NCBI GenBank assembly: GCA_002840405.1
Contig: PHAR01000009.1
Coordinates: 124,001-188,000 of the forward strand
DNA: 64,000 bases
Source of the DNA: Deltaproteobacteria bacterium HGW-Deltaproteobacteria-8
GTDB lineage: Bacteria; Desulfobacterota; Desulfovibrionia; Desulfovibrionales; Desulfovibrionaceae
Direction: 5' to 3'
Shown here: in pieces, positions 55,462 to 64,000 of the stretch
Position numbering within the stretch: position 1 is the stretch's first letter
Layout of the letters: every line of letters starts with the position of its first letter
Program-made: the position numbers and the translations under genes
The notes under the pieces: generated by a model
Database searches by the model: none
What the model saw: the letters and a program-made list of their open reading frames with translations, nothing else
What the model was told of the DNA's origin: nothing

Positions 55462-56574
55462 CTAGTCGCGGGGGTCGGACAGCGTGCCGGGCATTGTGCC
55501 GGGCGTATGCTCGGACGTTGGCTCGGGAGTTGTGCCGGAAAAATCGCCGCGCACCACCTCGCGCACCTTGAAGGGCAGGTTGCCGCTGACCACGTCATGG
55601 GTGTTCACCAGCAGCTCCAGGATCAGCCCGGTGCTCATGAAGCCCAGCGACGACAGGTAGAACAGCACAGCCCCCAGAAACGGCGGCCGGGTGCCCATGT
55701 GCACGCCCAGGAACAATTTCTCGTAGAGCAGCCAGAACATGGTCAACGTGGCCAGCAGGAACAGCCACAGGCTGATGCGGCCGAAGAGGTACACGGGCCG
55801 CTGCTTGTAGGAGTTCTGGAACCACAAGAGCACGATGTCGAAGAGCACGTCGATGCTGCGGCCGATGCCGTAGTGGCTCTTCCCCGCAAAGCGCGGGGGC
55901 GCGCTGGTCGGAACCTCGCACACCGCGCCGCCCTGGCTGTAGACCAGGGCCGGGATGAGCCGGTGCTGGCCCTCGCGCAGCTTGAGCGAGCGCGCCAGGT
56001 CGCCGTCCAGGCAGGACAGCCCGCCCATGTCGTGGACGTCGCACTTGCTGGTGGCGCGCATGAGGTAGTTGGCGATGAGGCTGGGGATGCGGCGCAGCAG
56101 CAGGGACTCCTGGCGCTTCTGGCGCACGCCCTTGACCAGGTCGAAGCCCTCGCGGATCTTCTCGATGAGGCTCGGGACCTCCTCGGGCGGGTGCTGCAGG
56201 TCGCCGTCCATGATGACCACGTACCGGCCGCGCGAATGCTGGATGCCCGCGAAGATGGCCGTGCACTGGCCCCGGTTGCGCGCCAGGAACACGCCCACCA
56301 GGTGCGGGTCGGTCTGCGCCAGCTCGCGGATGATGGCGGGCGTCTTGTCCGTGCTGCCGTCGTTCACCAGCACGATCTCGTAACTCACGCCCAGCCCCTG
56401 GAGGGCCGCACCGATGCGGCGGTGGAACTCGCGCACGCAGAGTTCCTCGTTGTGCATGGGCGTGACGATGCTGACCTCCACCGGCCAGGAGCCTTCGGGC
56501 GGCCAGGCCCCTTCGGAGGGCTGTGACTTCGCGGCGGAGCCGTTCAGGGCGCAGTGCAGGGCGGATCGTGACAT
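55462..56574 (-). CDS. Family 2 glycosyltransferase with C-terminal membrane helices
   Basis: 370 aa. GT2 domain about 33-245 with VSIVTPMHNEE, EIVLVNDGSTDKT, RNRGQCTAIFAGI, VIMDGDLQHPP (DxD) and the QxxRW-like region; two hydrophobic helices at about 270-290 and 308-330 as in DPM1/ArnC/GtrB-like enzymes that make polyprenyl-phosphate sugars. The acceptor is probably undecaprenyl phosphate, with transfer at the inner membrane. It precedes nadE, but the functional link is unclear; the YdjC-type deacetylase upstream suggests a lipid or glycan role. Confidence 0.88.
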   Translation of the reverse strand: MSRSALHCALNGSAAKSQPSEGAWPPEGSWPVEVSIVTPMHNEELCVREFHRRIGAALQGLGVSYEIVLVNDGSTDKTPAIIRELAQTDPHLVGVFLARNRGQCTAIFAGIQHSRGRYVVIMDGDLQHPPEEVPSLIEKIREGFDLVKGVRQKRQESLLLRRIPSLIANYLMRATSKCDVHDMGGLSCLDGDLARSLKLREGQHRLIPALVYSQGGAVCEVPTSAPPRFAGKSHYGIGRSIDVLFDIVLLWFQNSYKQRPVYLFGRISLWLFLLATLTMFWLLYEKLFLGVHMGTRPPFLGAVLFYLSSLGFMSTGLILELLVNTHDVVSGNLPFKVREVVRGDFSGTTPEPTSEHTPGTMPGTLSDPRD

Positions 56575-56609
56575 GCTTGGTATCCCGTAGTTCCTAACGT
56601 CTGAGCAGG

Positions 56610-57515
56610 TTACTGGCGAAATTCCGGCCGAAGGCCGCGGGTGGCCGGGTCGAGCTGGCCGTAGTGCACCAGCCGGGCTCCGGCGCTGGCAAAGGCCTCG
56701 TCCCAGCCCTGGGCGGCCAGGGCGTCGCGCTCAAGGATCCACTGGCCGCTGATGCGCATGGGGCCGTAGTCCGCGGGCATCGGGCCGTCGCCCGCCAGCT
56801 CTTCGGGCATGGGCGCGCCAGGGTGGCAGACCAGCTCCAGCACGTCGGGCCGCACCCGCTTCATATACGCCGAGAGCCGCCCCGGCAACAGTTCCGCGCC
56901 CTGGTCGGCCACGCCGAACACCGAGTGCGGGCAGGCCACCCGGCCCGTTGTGGGCAGATGGTGCCACAGGGCGAAGGTGTTCAAAATGCGCGCGCGCCGT
57001 CCGCCCTTGTCCCAGCGCAGCGGCGAAACCAGCTCCACGGGCCTGCGCACCCAGCCGATGCCGAAGCGCTCGGCCACGCGGCAGGCGGCCTCGAACAGTC
57101 CCGGCCACACGTGGATGTGCTTCTCGGAGTCCAGGTGCGTGGGCGCGACGCCCAGATCCAGCGCGCGCTCGACCTGGCGCGTCCACTCGCGCTCGGCGTC
57201 GGCCGGGGTGAAGGCGCGGCCCAGGTAGCGCTTGAAAAGCGTCACATAGTCGCCCAAAAACAGGCCCTGGGGGCCGACCAGGCCGGGAATCTCGTGGGCC
57301 GGGCTCTCGGGGCGGCCACGAAGAATGTTCAGGTGCACGCCGATGCCCAGGGACCCGGCCCCGGACAGCCGGGCCGCAGCCGGTGCGTCCGGCCCGTTCA
57401 CCAGAAGCGTGGCCGAGCTGACGCGCGCGAGCCCGGAGAGGTCCTCCACGGCGCGGCGCACGGCCGCGTGCAGGCCCAGATCATCGACATTGACCACTAC
57501 ATACATGGGCGGCAT
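56610..57515 (-). CDS. YdjC/ChbG-HpnK-family carbohydrate deacetylase
   Basis: 301 aa. Metal-site pattern NVDDLGLH near the start, GVHLNI, HLDSEKHIHVWP and ELVCHPG fits the YdjC family of polysaccharide or lipid-glycan deacetylases (ChbG, HpnK). It would remove an N-acetyl group from an aminosugar, possibly a lipid-linked one given the neighbouring GT2. Starts at 57515 (AGGGG site) or three codons later. The 35-bp gap to the glycosyltransferase suggests co-transcription. Confidence 0.85.
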   Translation of the reverse strand: MPPMYVVVNVDDLGLHAAVRRAVEDLSGLARVSSATLLVNGPDAPAAARLSGAGSLGIGVHLNILRGRPESPAHEIPGLVGPQGLFLGDYVTLFKRYLGRAFTPADAEREWTRQVERALDLGVAPTHLDSEKHIHVWPGLFEAACRVAERFGIGWVRRPVELVSPLRWDKGGRRARILNTFALWHHLPTTGRVACPHSVFGVADQGAELLPGRLSAYMKRVRPDVLELVCHPGAPMPEELAGDGPMPADYGPMRISGQWILERDALAAQGWDEAFASAGARLVHYGQLDPATRGLRPEFRQ

Positions 57516-57708
57516 GCTATCCCCTGGCGGGCGGAAGGTAAAGCGCGGGCGCGCAGGGGCCGCGCCGAGCATCCTTCGGAGCAAGGCGGGCAGTCGTTTC
57601 CGGCAAGATTCCACTAGCCAACATGCGCAACCTTGAGTATCATCAACGAAAATGACACCACCGCCCCGCTCTGAGCCTTCAGAGGGGCGAAGCACAGGAG
57701 ACGCACAC

Positions 57709-58359
57709 ATGCTCATCGATACCTGGATGACCAAGGACGTCGTGACCGCGACCCCGGAAACCTCCATGATGAAGGCCTCCAAGATCCTGAAGGAGAAGGG
57801 CGTCAGCCGCCTGCCCGTGGTGGACGAAAAGGGCGTGCTCGTGGGCATCGTGTCCGACCGGGACATCAAGGACGCTTCGCCCTCCAAGGCCACCACGCTC
57901 GACATGCACGAGCTGTACTACCTGCTCTCGGAGATCAAGGTGAAGGACATCATGACCAAGAAGGTCGTGACCCTGAAGCTGGGCGAAACCGTGGACAGCG
58001 CCGCTGCGGCGATGCTCGAGCACAAGATCGGCGGCATGCCCGTGGTGGACGAGAACAACAAGGTCGTGGGCATCGTCACCGACTCGGACATCTTCAAGGT
58101 GCTGGTGCGCATCACTGGCGTCATGGAGGGCGGGGTGCAGATCGGACTGCGCCTGCCGAACGAGCCGGGCGGGCTGGTGCCGGTGCTGGACTACCTGAAG
58201 GACCACGGCGCGCGGCTCATGAGCCTGCTCACGTCGTGCGAGCCCGCCGAGGTGGGCATGCGCGACGTGTACCTGCGCATCCGCGACATGGACAAGACCG
58301 CGCTCAACGCGCTCAAGGCCGAGATGCAGCAGAACTTCGAGGTCATCTACTGGGTGTAG
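57709..58359 (+). CDS. CBS-pair protein with C-terminal ACT-like domain (AcuB-like)
   Basis: 216 aa. Two CBS motifs: residues about 6-60 (WMTKDVVTATPETSMMKASKIL) and 75-135 (DIMTKKVVTLKLGETVDSAAAAML), each ending in VVDENNKVVGIVTDSD-type strands, then an ACT-like domain (LPNEPGGLVPVLDYLKDHGA). CBS pairs sense adenine nucleotides; the regulated partner is unknown. ATG after CAGGAGACGCACAC. Followed by a strong terminator at 58384, then the integrated element. Confidence 0.88.
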   Translation: MLIDTWMTKDVVTATPETSMMKASKILKEKGVSRLPVVDEKGVLVGIVSDRDIKDASPSKATTLDMHELYYLLSEIKVKDIMTKKVVTLKLGETVDSAAAAMLEHKIGGMPVVDENNKVVGIVTDSDIFKVLVRITGVMEGGVQIGLRLPNEPGGLVPVLDYLKDHGARLMSLLTSCEPAEVGMRDVYLRIRDMDKTALNALKAEMQQNFEVIYWV

Positions 58360-58383
58360 CCCCTCGCGACTGTTTTGGTGATG

Positions 58384-58415
58384 GGCCGGGGGGTTGCAGC
58401 CTCCGGCCTTTTTTT
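58384..58415 (+). terminator. Rho-independent terminator of the CBS gene
   Basis: GGCCGG (58384-58389) pairs with CCGGCC (58403-58408) with inner pairing, followed by seven T residues. Confidence 0.85.
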
Positions 58416-58508
58416 ATGTTCACTTTGCACTGCCTTGTATGATCCTCAAATGACGGCATGTTTTAGATAGCCCCCACAACTTGACACCCCACCGTTTTGT
58501 ATGGTTTT

Positions 58509-58538
58509 GGTTGGAACAGGTTGGAATGGTGGTTGGAA
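58509..58538 (+). repeat. Three GGTTGGAA repeats upstream of the integrase
   Basis: GGTTGGAA at 58509-58516, 58519-58526 and 58531-58538, immediately before the integrase ribosome site; candidate Int or regulator binding sites near the left end of the element. Confidence 0.6.
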
Positions 58539-58557
58539 TAGAGCGACGGAGGTTTCG

Positions 58558-59715
58558 ATGGGCAAGCGGATGCCGACCGGGTACAAGGGTGTATTCTACC
58601 GGATGGTCCCTCGACTAGGGGGACCGGGTGAAGAGCGGGCTTACTACGCGGTTTATAAGCGTGAAGGCAAGGCTGTTGAAACCATGGTAGGCCGTCAGCA
58701 TCGGGACGGCATGACCGAGGCGAAGGCAAACAACCGTCGCTCACTGATGGTGGAAGGCAAGGCTGAAACGCGGCAGGAAGGGCGCGAACGCAAGAAGTCC
58801 GAGCAGCAAGCCATGGCTGACCGCCCAACCATTGCAAGGTTGTGGGAACTCTATAAAGAAGCACGCCCCGACCTCAAGGGCATCCGTAATTATGAAAGTT
58901 GCTACAAGTCCCACATCTCGCCCGTGTTTGCCGACAAGACCCCTGCTGAGATCGACCCCCTAAGCATCACCCGCTTCAAGGTGAACCTAGCCAAGCGATT
59001 GGCTCCAAAAACCACGTCAAACGCACTGGAGTTACTGCGCCGCATAATAAATTTTGGCGTTGCTCACGATCTTTGCGAATCAAAGATTAAAATCAATCTC
59101 CCTATAGTTGACAACTTGCGGACAGAGGACTTAAGCCCGGAGCAACTTGCGGCCCTGTTAGGGGTATTGGGCACGGCGTCGAATCAGGCTGTAGCGAACA
59201 TCATGCGAATGGCCCTCTTCACAGGCATGAGGTGCGGCGAAATACTGAAACTTAAATGGGAGCACCTCGATTTTGAACGGGGATTTGTTTACCTGCATGA
59301 CCCTAAGGGTGGAGTCTCCGCAAATATTCCCATGAACCCTCAGGCGCGAAATATGCTCCTGACATTGCCGCGAGAGAGCGAATTCGTATTTCCTGGCCGT
59401 GGTGGTGAGAAGCGGGTCGCTTACCGCGCCGCTGCTAGAAAGTTGTGCGCCGCAGCCGGGCTCCCTAAAGACTTCCGACCCCTGCACGGCCTACGTCATG
59501 CCTACGCCTCCATGCTGGCTAGTTCTGGCCAAGTGGATCTCTACACCCTGCAACGGCTCTTGACCCACAAGACAGCCAGCATGACACAGAGATACGCTCA
59601 TTTGCGAGACGAAGTTTTGCAGCGGGGCGCGAACGTGGCTGGGCAGATTATGGAGGACGCCCAGGCAGGGCAGAGCCAGAAGGTGGTCAACTTGGAAGAT
59701 TTCAAGAAGGGGTAA
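58558..59715 (+). CDS. int: Tyrosine-family integrase
   Basis: 385 aa. N-terminal arm and core-binding region (SEQQAMADRPTIARLWELYKEARPDLKG), catalytic domain with R225 in TGMRCGEI, the HxxR box HGLRH (H310, R313) and the C-terminal LTHKTASMTQRYAH with catalytic Y346. It integrates and excises mobile DNA at att sites. GC and codon use drop relative to the core genome from here on. ATG after GACGGAGGTTTCG. No tRNA gene is adjacent, so the attachment site is not evident. Confidence 0.96.
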   Translation: MGKRMPTGYKGVFYRMVPRLGGPGEERAYYAVYKREGKAVETMVGRQHRDGMTEAKANNRRSLMVEGKAETRQEGRERKKSEQQAMADRPTIARLWELYKEARPDLKGIRNYESCYKSHISPVFADKTPAEIDPLSITRFKVNLAKRLAPKTTSNALELLRRIINFGVAHDLCESKIKINLPIVDNLRTEDLSPEQLAALLGVLGTASNQAVANIMRMALFTGMRCGEILKLKWEHLDFERGFVYLHDPKGGVSANIPMNPQARNMLLTLPRESEFVFPGRGGEKRVAYRAAARKLCAAAGLPKDFRPLHGLRHAYASMLASSGQVDLYTLQRLLTHKTASMTQRYAHLRDEVLQRGANVAGQIMEDAQAGQSQKVVNLEDFKKG

Positions 59716-60097
59716 TTCTGACGGCATGGGTACAAATATGCCGAGTCGACCTTGCCCTCTCCCTGTGTCCGCCTTTTGCAGACTCTGTGGTGCCTTTTGA
59801 TTCCCCTCCATGGGACATCTAGCCGTGATGCCAAAACGCCTGCAGCGCCGCCCACCTAGCCCCCCTGGGGGCAAATTCTTTGACGCCATGCCGAACTGGG
59901 CAGTGCGAGCTTGACAACTGTGCACCCAACGGCCCTCAGCCTAGCTCCCACAAAGCCTTTGCCAACCAGCCACGCAGCCTCCTACCGATCCGTGCATGGA
60001 CATCAGGCGGGATTGCGCGCAACGCTACCTAGATGAAGGCGGGCAAAGAGTCCGCGTTAGCTGTCTGGCAGTAACTATATAGCACCGGAGGCCTAGC
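59716..60097. other. Non-coding gap inside the integrated element
   Basis: About 380 bp with no supported gene; a moderately structured region ending in CACCGGAGGCCTAGC, the ribosome site of the next gene. Confidence 0.6.
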
Positions 60098-60778
60098 ATG
60101 TCTGAGCAAAACTTAGAAACGGAATACTCGGATCATTTCGCATTTTACTGCTTCTGGAAGGACCAATACATGTTACGCGAGGTAGGGAATCGAATTGAAG
60201 ACGATAGTTTCTACTACAGCGCTACAAAGCTTGTAATGTCTATCGTGAATGGGACGCTGCTAAATCACTATTGGTCTACCACTTTTTACAAAATGTCAGA
60301 CTTTAGCACTTCGTATCCGCTACTGAGTAGTAATCGCGACTCTATAACTATGCGCATACCAAGAGAAATTGATGAAAAACTCCTATTGCACGTGTTCAGA
60401 ATGTACAAGCATTCTAACCATCATGATAGCGACGACAGAATCGGTACTGACATGGTTGAGAGTACTAAGAACTATGAGGCTAGGCAAGATGCGCTTGAAG
60501 ACGCCTGCCGGGTAATCGTAAATCTCAATCCAAGCGCTCGCTTTGATCCAAAGCAATGGGGCTCACGTGCATTAGGGATTTGGCTTTGGGACTATGTGCT
60601 TGAGCATGGGAAAGGAAAGAAGGGAGATGTCGCAGCTGCAATTCGTGAGATGAAACTGCAGATCATGCCTGAAGTCAAGGCCCTCGGGTTTTGGGCCTCA
60701 GAAGAAAATGTGCTCCGTAGTTTTTACCGGAATACGGCAAAATGCATTAAGGCTTGCGAGGTGCTCCCTTTCAAGTAG
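60098..60778 (+). CDS. AT-rich unrecognised protein of the integrated element
   Basis: 226 aa, soluble, no signal peptide. Markedly lower GC and different codon use from its surroundings, a sign of foreign origin. The N-terminal half is aromatic- and Asn/Ser-rich, the C-terminal half helical with a WGSRALGIWLWDYVLEHGKGKKGD stretch. No motif recognised; position between integrase and AlpA is a common spot for cargo or defence genes (inference only). ATG with CACCGGAGG upstream; terminator at 60906. Confidence 0.7.
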   Translation: MSEQNLETEYSDHFAFYCFWKDQYMLREVGNRIEDDSFYYSATKLVMSIVNGTLLNHYWSTTFYKMSDFSTSYPLLSSNRDSITMRIPREIDEKLLLHVFRMYKHSNHHDSDDRIGTDMVESTKNYEARQDALEDACRVIVNLNPSARFDPKQWGSRALGIWLWDYVLEHGKGKKGDVAAAIREMKLQIMPEVKALGFWASEENVLRSFYRNTAKCIKACEVLPFK

Positions 60779-61398
60779 CCTAAACGCAGAAACGGATGCC
60801 AGGACCCACTGGACTGACATCCGATGCTGCATGACGGCATCTGGCCATCGGATGCTGCACTGGCACTGAAGAGCGTATTTTCTTCCACTTTTTACCTGGT
60901 CTAGAAATCCTCCACGGCTTGAGCTTGTGGAGGATTTTTTATGGGAACCATCTCTGAGAATCCTCCCGATGAGCTTCACGCTGAGCAGTTGATGGGCTGG
61001 AGCAACTTTGCGCTCCGCATCACCCCCGCCGCTGCGGGGCACCGGTAGCACCTTAGACTGATTACGATGCAGCCCTCCGGCGTCCGGAGGCCAAGCTGCA
61101 GACCAGCTGAGGCATGAGTCCCTGAACGACGATGTCCGCCTCGAAGGCGGGCACAATCTGATCTTTGACAATTAAATAGAGCAAGAGAAGATGATTGGAC
61201 TTGGCTGAACCTTGCCAACGGCCAGGATTTAAACGGCAAAACGGATTGTGCTCACGGGGGTGAGCGGCCCGGTGCATCGTGCCCAGGTCGTTCACCCTCT
61301 TTAAAGGCTGACCGCAACAACACTGTAACCAAACCGGGGCGAAGTTCGTCCGGGTCAATTCCATTGTTGAACCTGGACCTCCCTGGTGGAGGAAGTTT
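60779..61398. other. Intergenic region of the element with repeats and possible promoters
   Basis: 620 bp without a supported gene. It holds near-identical blocks CATCCGATGCTGCA (60819-60832) and CATCGGATGCTGCAC (60846-60860), a terminator at 60906, a palindrome at 61074-61090 (CCTCCGG CGT CCGGAGG), and a TTGACA box at 61165. It ends in the GGAGGAAG ribosome site for the next gene. Control of the element may sit here. Confidence 0.6.
60906..60940 (+). terminator. Rho-independent terminator of the AT-rich gene
   Basis: AAATCCTCCAC (60905-60915) pairs with GTGGAGGATTT (60926-60936), followed by a T run. Confidence 0.85.
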
Positions 61399-61644
61399 AT
61401 GACGACCATTACTGGTCACAAAGGCGAGGGCGACAGGGTAGGCATCATGCCCCTAACTCCGCTACTCACAGAGAAAGAGGCCGCCAGCGCCTTGGGCTGG
61501 AGCGTATCAGCGCTTCAGCAGCGCCGGTTCCGTGGGCAACAGCCCCGGTATCTCAAGCTGGGCGGCAAGTCCGTCCGGTACGAGATTCAGGCTTTGGAAG
61601 AGTTCATCAATCAGGGCCGCGTCAGCCTACAGGGGGTGTCGTAG
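61399..61644 (+). CDS. AlpA-like helix-turn-helix protein
   Basis: 81 aa. A MerR-type/excisionase HTH of the AlpA kind: LLTEKEAASALGWSVSALQQ, then YLKLGGKSVRYEIQALEEFI. AlpA-type proteins regulate excision or transcription in satellites and islands. ATG at 61399 has GTGGAGGAAG before it; an internal ATG at 61447 is possible. Confidence 0.85.
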   Translation: MTTITGHKGEGDRVGIMPLTPLLTEKEAASALGWSVSALQQRRFRGQQPRYLKLGGKSVRYEIQALEEFINQGRVSLQGVS

Positions 61645-61646
61645 CC

Positions 61647-61820
61647 ATGAGTACAAAGGCGCAAGCCCCGAAAGGGGGGAGGCTCTCTGCAATGAGGACC
61701 GGCGGTTTGATCGTGGTGGTTCCTTCCATCTTTAGGGAGGCCACGCTGTCAACCATTGAAGCTAGCGCAGGTCGTACACAGGCTCCTCATAAGGAGGTGC
61801 TCAATGTGCGCAACACCTAG
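61647..61820 (+). CDS. Small uncertain ORF between AlpA and primase
   Basis: 57 aa, basic and without a recognisable motif; the ribosome site (AGGGGGTGTC) is distant. It overlaps the primase start by 17 bp. Kept as a low-confidence gene because of its position in the tight cluster. Confidence 0.3.
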   Translation: MSTKAQAPKGGRLSAMRTGGLIVVVPSIFREATLSTIEASAGRTQAPHKEVLNVRNT

Positions 61821-64000
61821 CACACCGGCCATAAACGCTGCGGCTCTCAAATACGCGACGAGAGGTTTGAAAATCTTCCCGTGCGGAGTGGACAAAACTC
61901 CTCGCGTGAAGGATTGGCCGAACGCCGCCACATCAGATCTAGCCAAAGTTAGATGGTGGTGGACCAACGACCCCACTTCAAGCATCGGCTGCCCCACAGG
62001 GCAGGTGAATGGGGTCTTCGTGGTAGATGTGGACTTGCCAGACGGACCGGCTTCCCTTGCTGCTCTTGAAGCTAAGCATGGCCCCTTGCCAGTCACCGTG
62101 GAACAGATCACTGGCAGTGGGGGGCGGCATCTGTTCTTCCGGTGTGTCGAAGGCCGCGAGGTCAAGAACAGCGTGAAGACGGTGTTGGGAAAGGGGCTGG
62201 ATGTGCGCGGGGAGCGTGGGTATGTGATCATTGCCCCCAGCGGACACCCCAGCGGGGGCACCTATAGATGGGTGTTAACGGAGGAGACAGAGCCTGCCGT
62301 CCCCCCTGCCTGGCTCTTGGATCTGGTGGCCCCGCTGCCCAAGGCACCAGTCAAGCCGCCAAAGACTCCGCCCAAGACTCCGCTCCCGCTCCCGACCAGC
62401 CTGGGGACAACGCCCTATGGGCGGAAGGCGCTGGAGTACGAAGTCGAGGACGTGGTGACGGCCCCTGAAGGTTGCCGGAACTCCACTCTGAACACGGCGG
62501 CCTTCAAACTCGGCGCACTGGTGGCCGGTAAGGAACTGGATCAGGACGAGGTTGAGGAGGCGTTGCTCGAAGCGGCGCTGAGTGCTGGCCTGTCTGAGCA
62601 GGAAGCCCTCGGGACCATCCTGAGCGGGATCAACGCGGGCATGCTTGAACCGAGGACAGCCCCTGCTCCGGCTGTGAGTGAAAAGTTGATCAGCCGTGAG
62701 AAGATTCTGGTGCAGGACGGAAACCTCCCTGCGGTGGTGGACAGATGCGAGCAGTTGCTCATGCGGGAGGATCTGGCCCCTGAGCATCGCATATTCCAGC
62801 GCGGTGGGGTGGTGGTGCGCATCGCCACACTGCCCTCGCCGGGATTCCGTGACGGTGTCGTTTACTCTGAAGATGGCATTGGCCGCCCTGAGGGGGCGGT
62901 TGTCATCAGCCCTGTGGACCGCGTGTTCGTCCAGGACATCCTGGGGCGGCTTGGGCACTTCCAGAAGATTGACGGCCGAAAAGTTGGACTGAAGAACGTG
63001 GACGTTCCCAAGTCCATCGCGGAGACCCTGCTCGCGAGAAAAGGTTTGTGGCCATACCCGAGCCTGCGTGGTGTCATCCTTTGTCCGACAGTGCGAGCGA
63101 ATGGCTCGCTGCTGGAGGCTGAGGGCTACGACCCAGCCAGTGGGTTCTACTTGGCCTCGAGCATGAAGGTTACAGTGCCTGAGACCCCTACGAAGGAGCA
63201 GGCCGTCGAGGCGCTGGAGTACCTGAACGGCTTGCTGGTGAACTTCTCGTTCGTCAGTAAAGTCGACCAGGCTGTCATCCTCGCCTTGATTCTGACCGGG
63301 ATCGTCCGGCCAGCAGTGGAGAACGTGCCGCTGTTCACCATTACCGCTCCTGTCAGGGGCTCTGGAAAGTCCACTTTGGTGGACATCGCCGCAGTCCTGG
63401 CCACGGGGCGCAGGGCTGCTGTGGTTGCCGCCGTGAGAGACCAGGAAGAACTGCGTAAACGCCTGGAGTCGAGCATGTTGGCGGGCGACTCGATGGTGTC
63501 CCTGGACAACCTGAACGGCACCTTGAACTCGGACTTGCTCTGCCAGGCAACGACGCAGGCGTCGGTGAAAATCCGGCCCCTAGGCGTGAGCCAGCAGCAG
63601 GAGGTCCCGAACACCGCCGTATTCGCCGCCAACGGCAATAACTTGACGATTGCAGGGGACCTGTCCCGCCGCACTTTGCAGTGCAAGCTTGACCCGAACT
63701 GTGAGCGCCCGGAGGAGCGCGAGTTTGAGTTTGACCCCGTGGCGCTGGCCACAGCGCGTCGTGAGGAATACGTCAGCGCCGTGCTGACAATTCTGCGGGG
63801 GTACGTGGTTGCCGGGAGGCCGAGCATGGGACTGTCCAGGTTCGGGTCGTTTGAACCATGGTCCGACCTGGTGCGCTGTGCCCTGGTGTGGACTGGCGCT
63901 GCTGACCCCTGCGAGAGCAGGAAGGAAATCATCAGCGATGACCCGGAACTAGCGACGTTGGAGGCAATCTTGTCCGCTTGGCACGATACGTTCTCAGACG
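61804..64000 (+). CDS. Primase-polymerase / helicase replication protein (3' partial)
   Basis: At least 732 aa, open to the window end. N-terminal prim-pol domain (about 1-165): VDVDLPDG metal-binding acids, SGGRHLFFR, and GKGLDVRGERGYVIIAPSG. A linker follows (PKAPVKPPKTPPK). A P-loop ATPase region has Walker A RGSGKSTLVDIAAVLAT near residue 518 and SMVSLDNLNGTL (Walker B-like) near 560. These fusions initiate and drive replication of plasmids, phages and satellites. ATG at 61804 with ATAAGGAGGTGCTCA. Supported as the replication gene of the element. Confidence 0.92.
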   Translation, partial: MCATPSTPAINAAALKYATRGLKIFPCGVDKTPRVKDWPNAATSDLAKVRWWWTNDPTSSIGCPTGQVNGVFVVDVDLPDGPASLAALEAKHGPLPVTVEQITGSGGRHLFFRCVEGREVKNSVKTVLGKGLDVRGERGYVIIAPSGHPSGGTYRWVLTEETEPAVPPAWLLDLVAPLPKAPVKPPKTPPKTPLPLPTSLGTTPYGRKALEYEVEDVVTAPEGCRNSTLNTAAFKLGALVAGKELDQDEVEEALLEAALSAGLSEQEALGTILSGINAGMLEPRTAPAPAVSEKLISREKILVQDGNLPAVVDRCEQLLMREDLAPEHRIFQRGGVVVRIATLPSPGFRDGVVYSEDGIGRPEGAVVISPVDRVFVQDILGRLGHFQKIDGRKVGLKNVDVPKSIAETLLARKGLWPYPSLRGVILCPTVRANGSLLEAEGYDPASGFYLASSMKVTVPETPTKEQAVEALEYLNGLLVNFSFVSKVDQAVILALILTGIVRPAVENVPLFTITAPVRGSGKSTLVDIAAVLATGRRAAVVAAVRDQEELRKRLESSMLAGDSMVSLDNLNGTLNSDLLCQATTQASVKIRPLGVSQQQEVPNTAVFAANGNNLTIAGDLSRRTLQCKLDPNCERPEEREFEFDPVALATARREEYVSAVLTILRGYVVAGRPSMGLSRFGSFEPWSDLVRCALVWTGAADPCESRKEIISDDPELATLEAILSAWHDTFSD

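Noticed and set aside
58360..58560. tRNA gene as integration target next to the integrase
   Set aside because: No cloverleaf, CCA end or T-loop consensus could be found in this stretch.
60698..61171. Minus-strand frame of 157 codons downstream of the AT-rich gene
   Set aside because: Overlaps the real plus-strand gene and terminator, lacks a ribosome site and has no coherent composition.

Overview
The window looks like about 64 kb of chromosome from a high-GC sulfate-reducing bacterium of the Desulfovibrionales (Desulfovibrio-like). The evidence is a qmoABC-qmoD cluster (electron transfer to APS reductase), an hdrCBA-flxDCBA cluster (flavin-based electron bifurcation), a fumarate reductase plus two-subunit fumarase operon, hemerythrin, flavoredoxin, cysteine-rich PAS sigma54 activators, and GC-rich codon use throughout. 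The first gene is cut at its 5' end and the last at its 3' end.

Layout. 1-5127: qmoA (partial), qmoB, qmoC, qmoD, ending in a clear terminator. 5130-13630: a housekeeping and signalling stretch with a secreted nuclease, a NarL-type regulator, groES-groEL, hemerythrin plus an HD-GYP phosphodiesterase, a membrane TPR protein and a small unknown gene, with two blocks of very long perfect palindromes. 13633-18724 (minus): valS, a GNAT-cupin fusion and a cobA-hemD fusion, tightly packed. 18835-21880: a glutamine-amidotransferase-like protein, an exported cytidine-deaminase-like protein that appears to have been inserted, an NTF2-like protein with a damaged 3' end, and an RRM protein. 22113-25953 (minus): a FliD-like protein, truA, a MotE-like protein and fliJ. 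26106-35835: a HAD phosphatase, a four-PAS sigma54 activator, then three palindromic sites and a perfect sigma54 promoter ahead of a dicarboxylate transporter, frdCAB and fumarase alpha and beta, which reads as a C4-dicarboxylate and fumarate respiration regulon. 36110-43238: hdrCBA-flxDCBA, with a 26-bp duplication that splits the 5' end of hdrA.

43548-58359 is a mixed region: a decayed copy of a P460-type cytochrome followed by its intact paralogue, an EF-hand protein, a chemoreceptor, a ferredoxin-nitroreductase with a nucleoside transporter, a membrane protein, flavoredoxin, an unknown gene behind a perfect minus-strand sigma54 promoter that diverges from a second sigma54 activator carrying GAFTDA instead of GAFTGA, then nadE, a glycosyltransferase, a YdjC-type deacetylase and a CBS protein.

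58440-64000 is a lower-GC integrated element: tyrosine integrase, an AT-rich unknown gene, an AlpA-like HTH protein and a primase-polymerase/helicase that runs off the window. This gene order resembles the replication half of a phage satellite or small genomic island.

The most interesting items are the two sigma54 regulatory units, the exported deaminase bounded by diverged copies of its neighbour's 3' end, the hdrA split, the cytochrome gene/pseudogene pair, the modular palindrome family and the integrase-AlpA-primase element. No tRNA, rRNA or CRISPR array was recognised.
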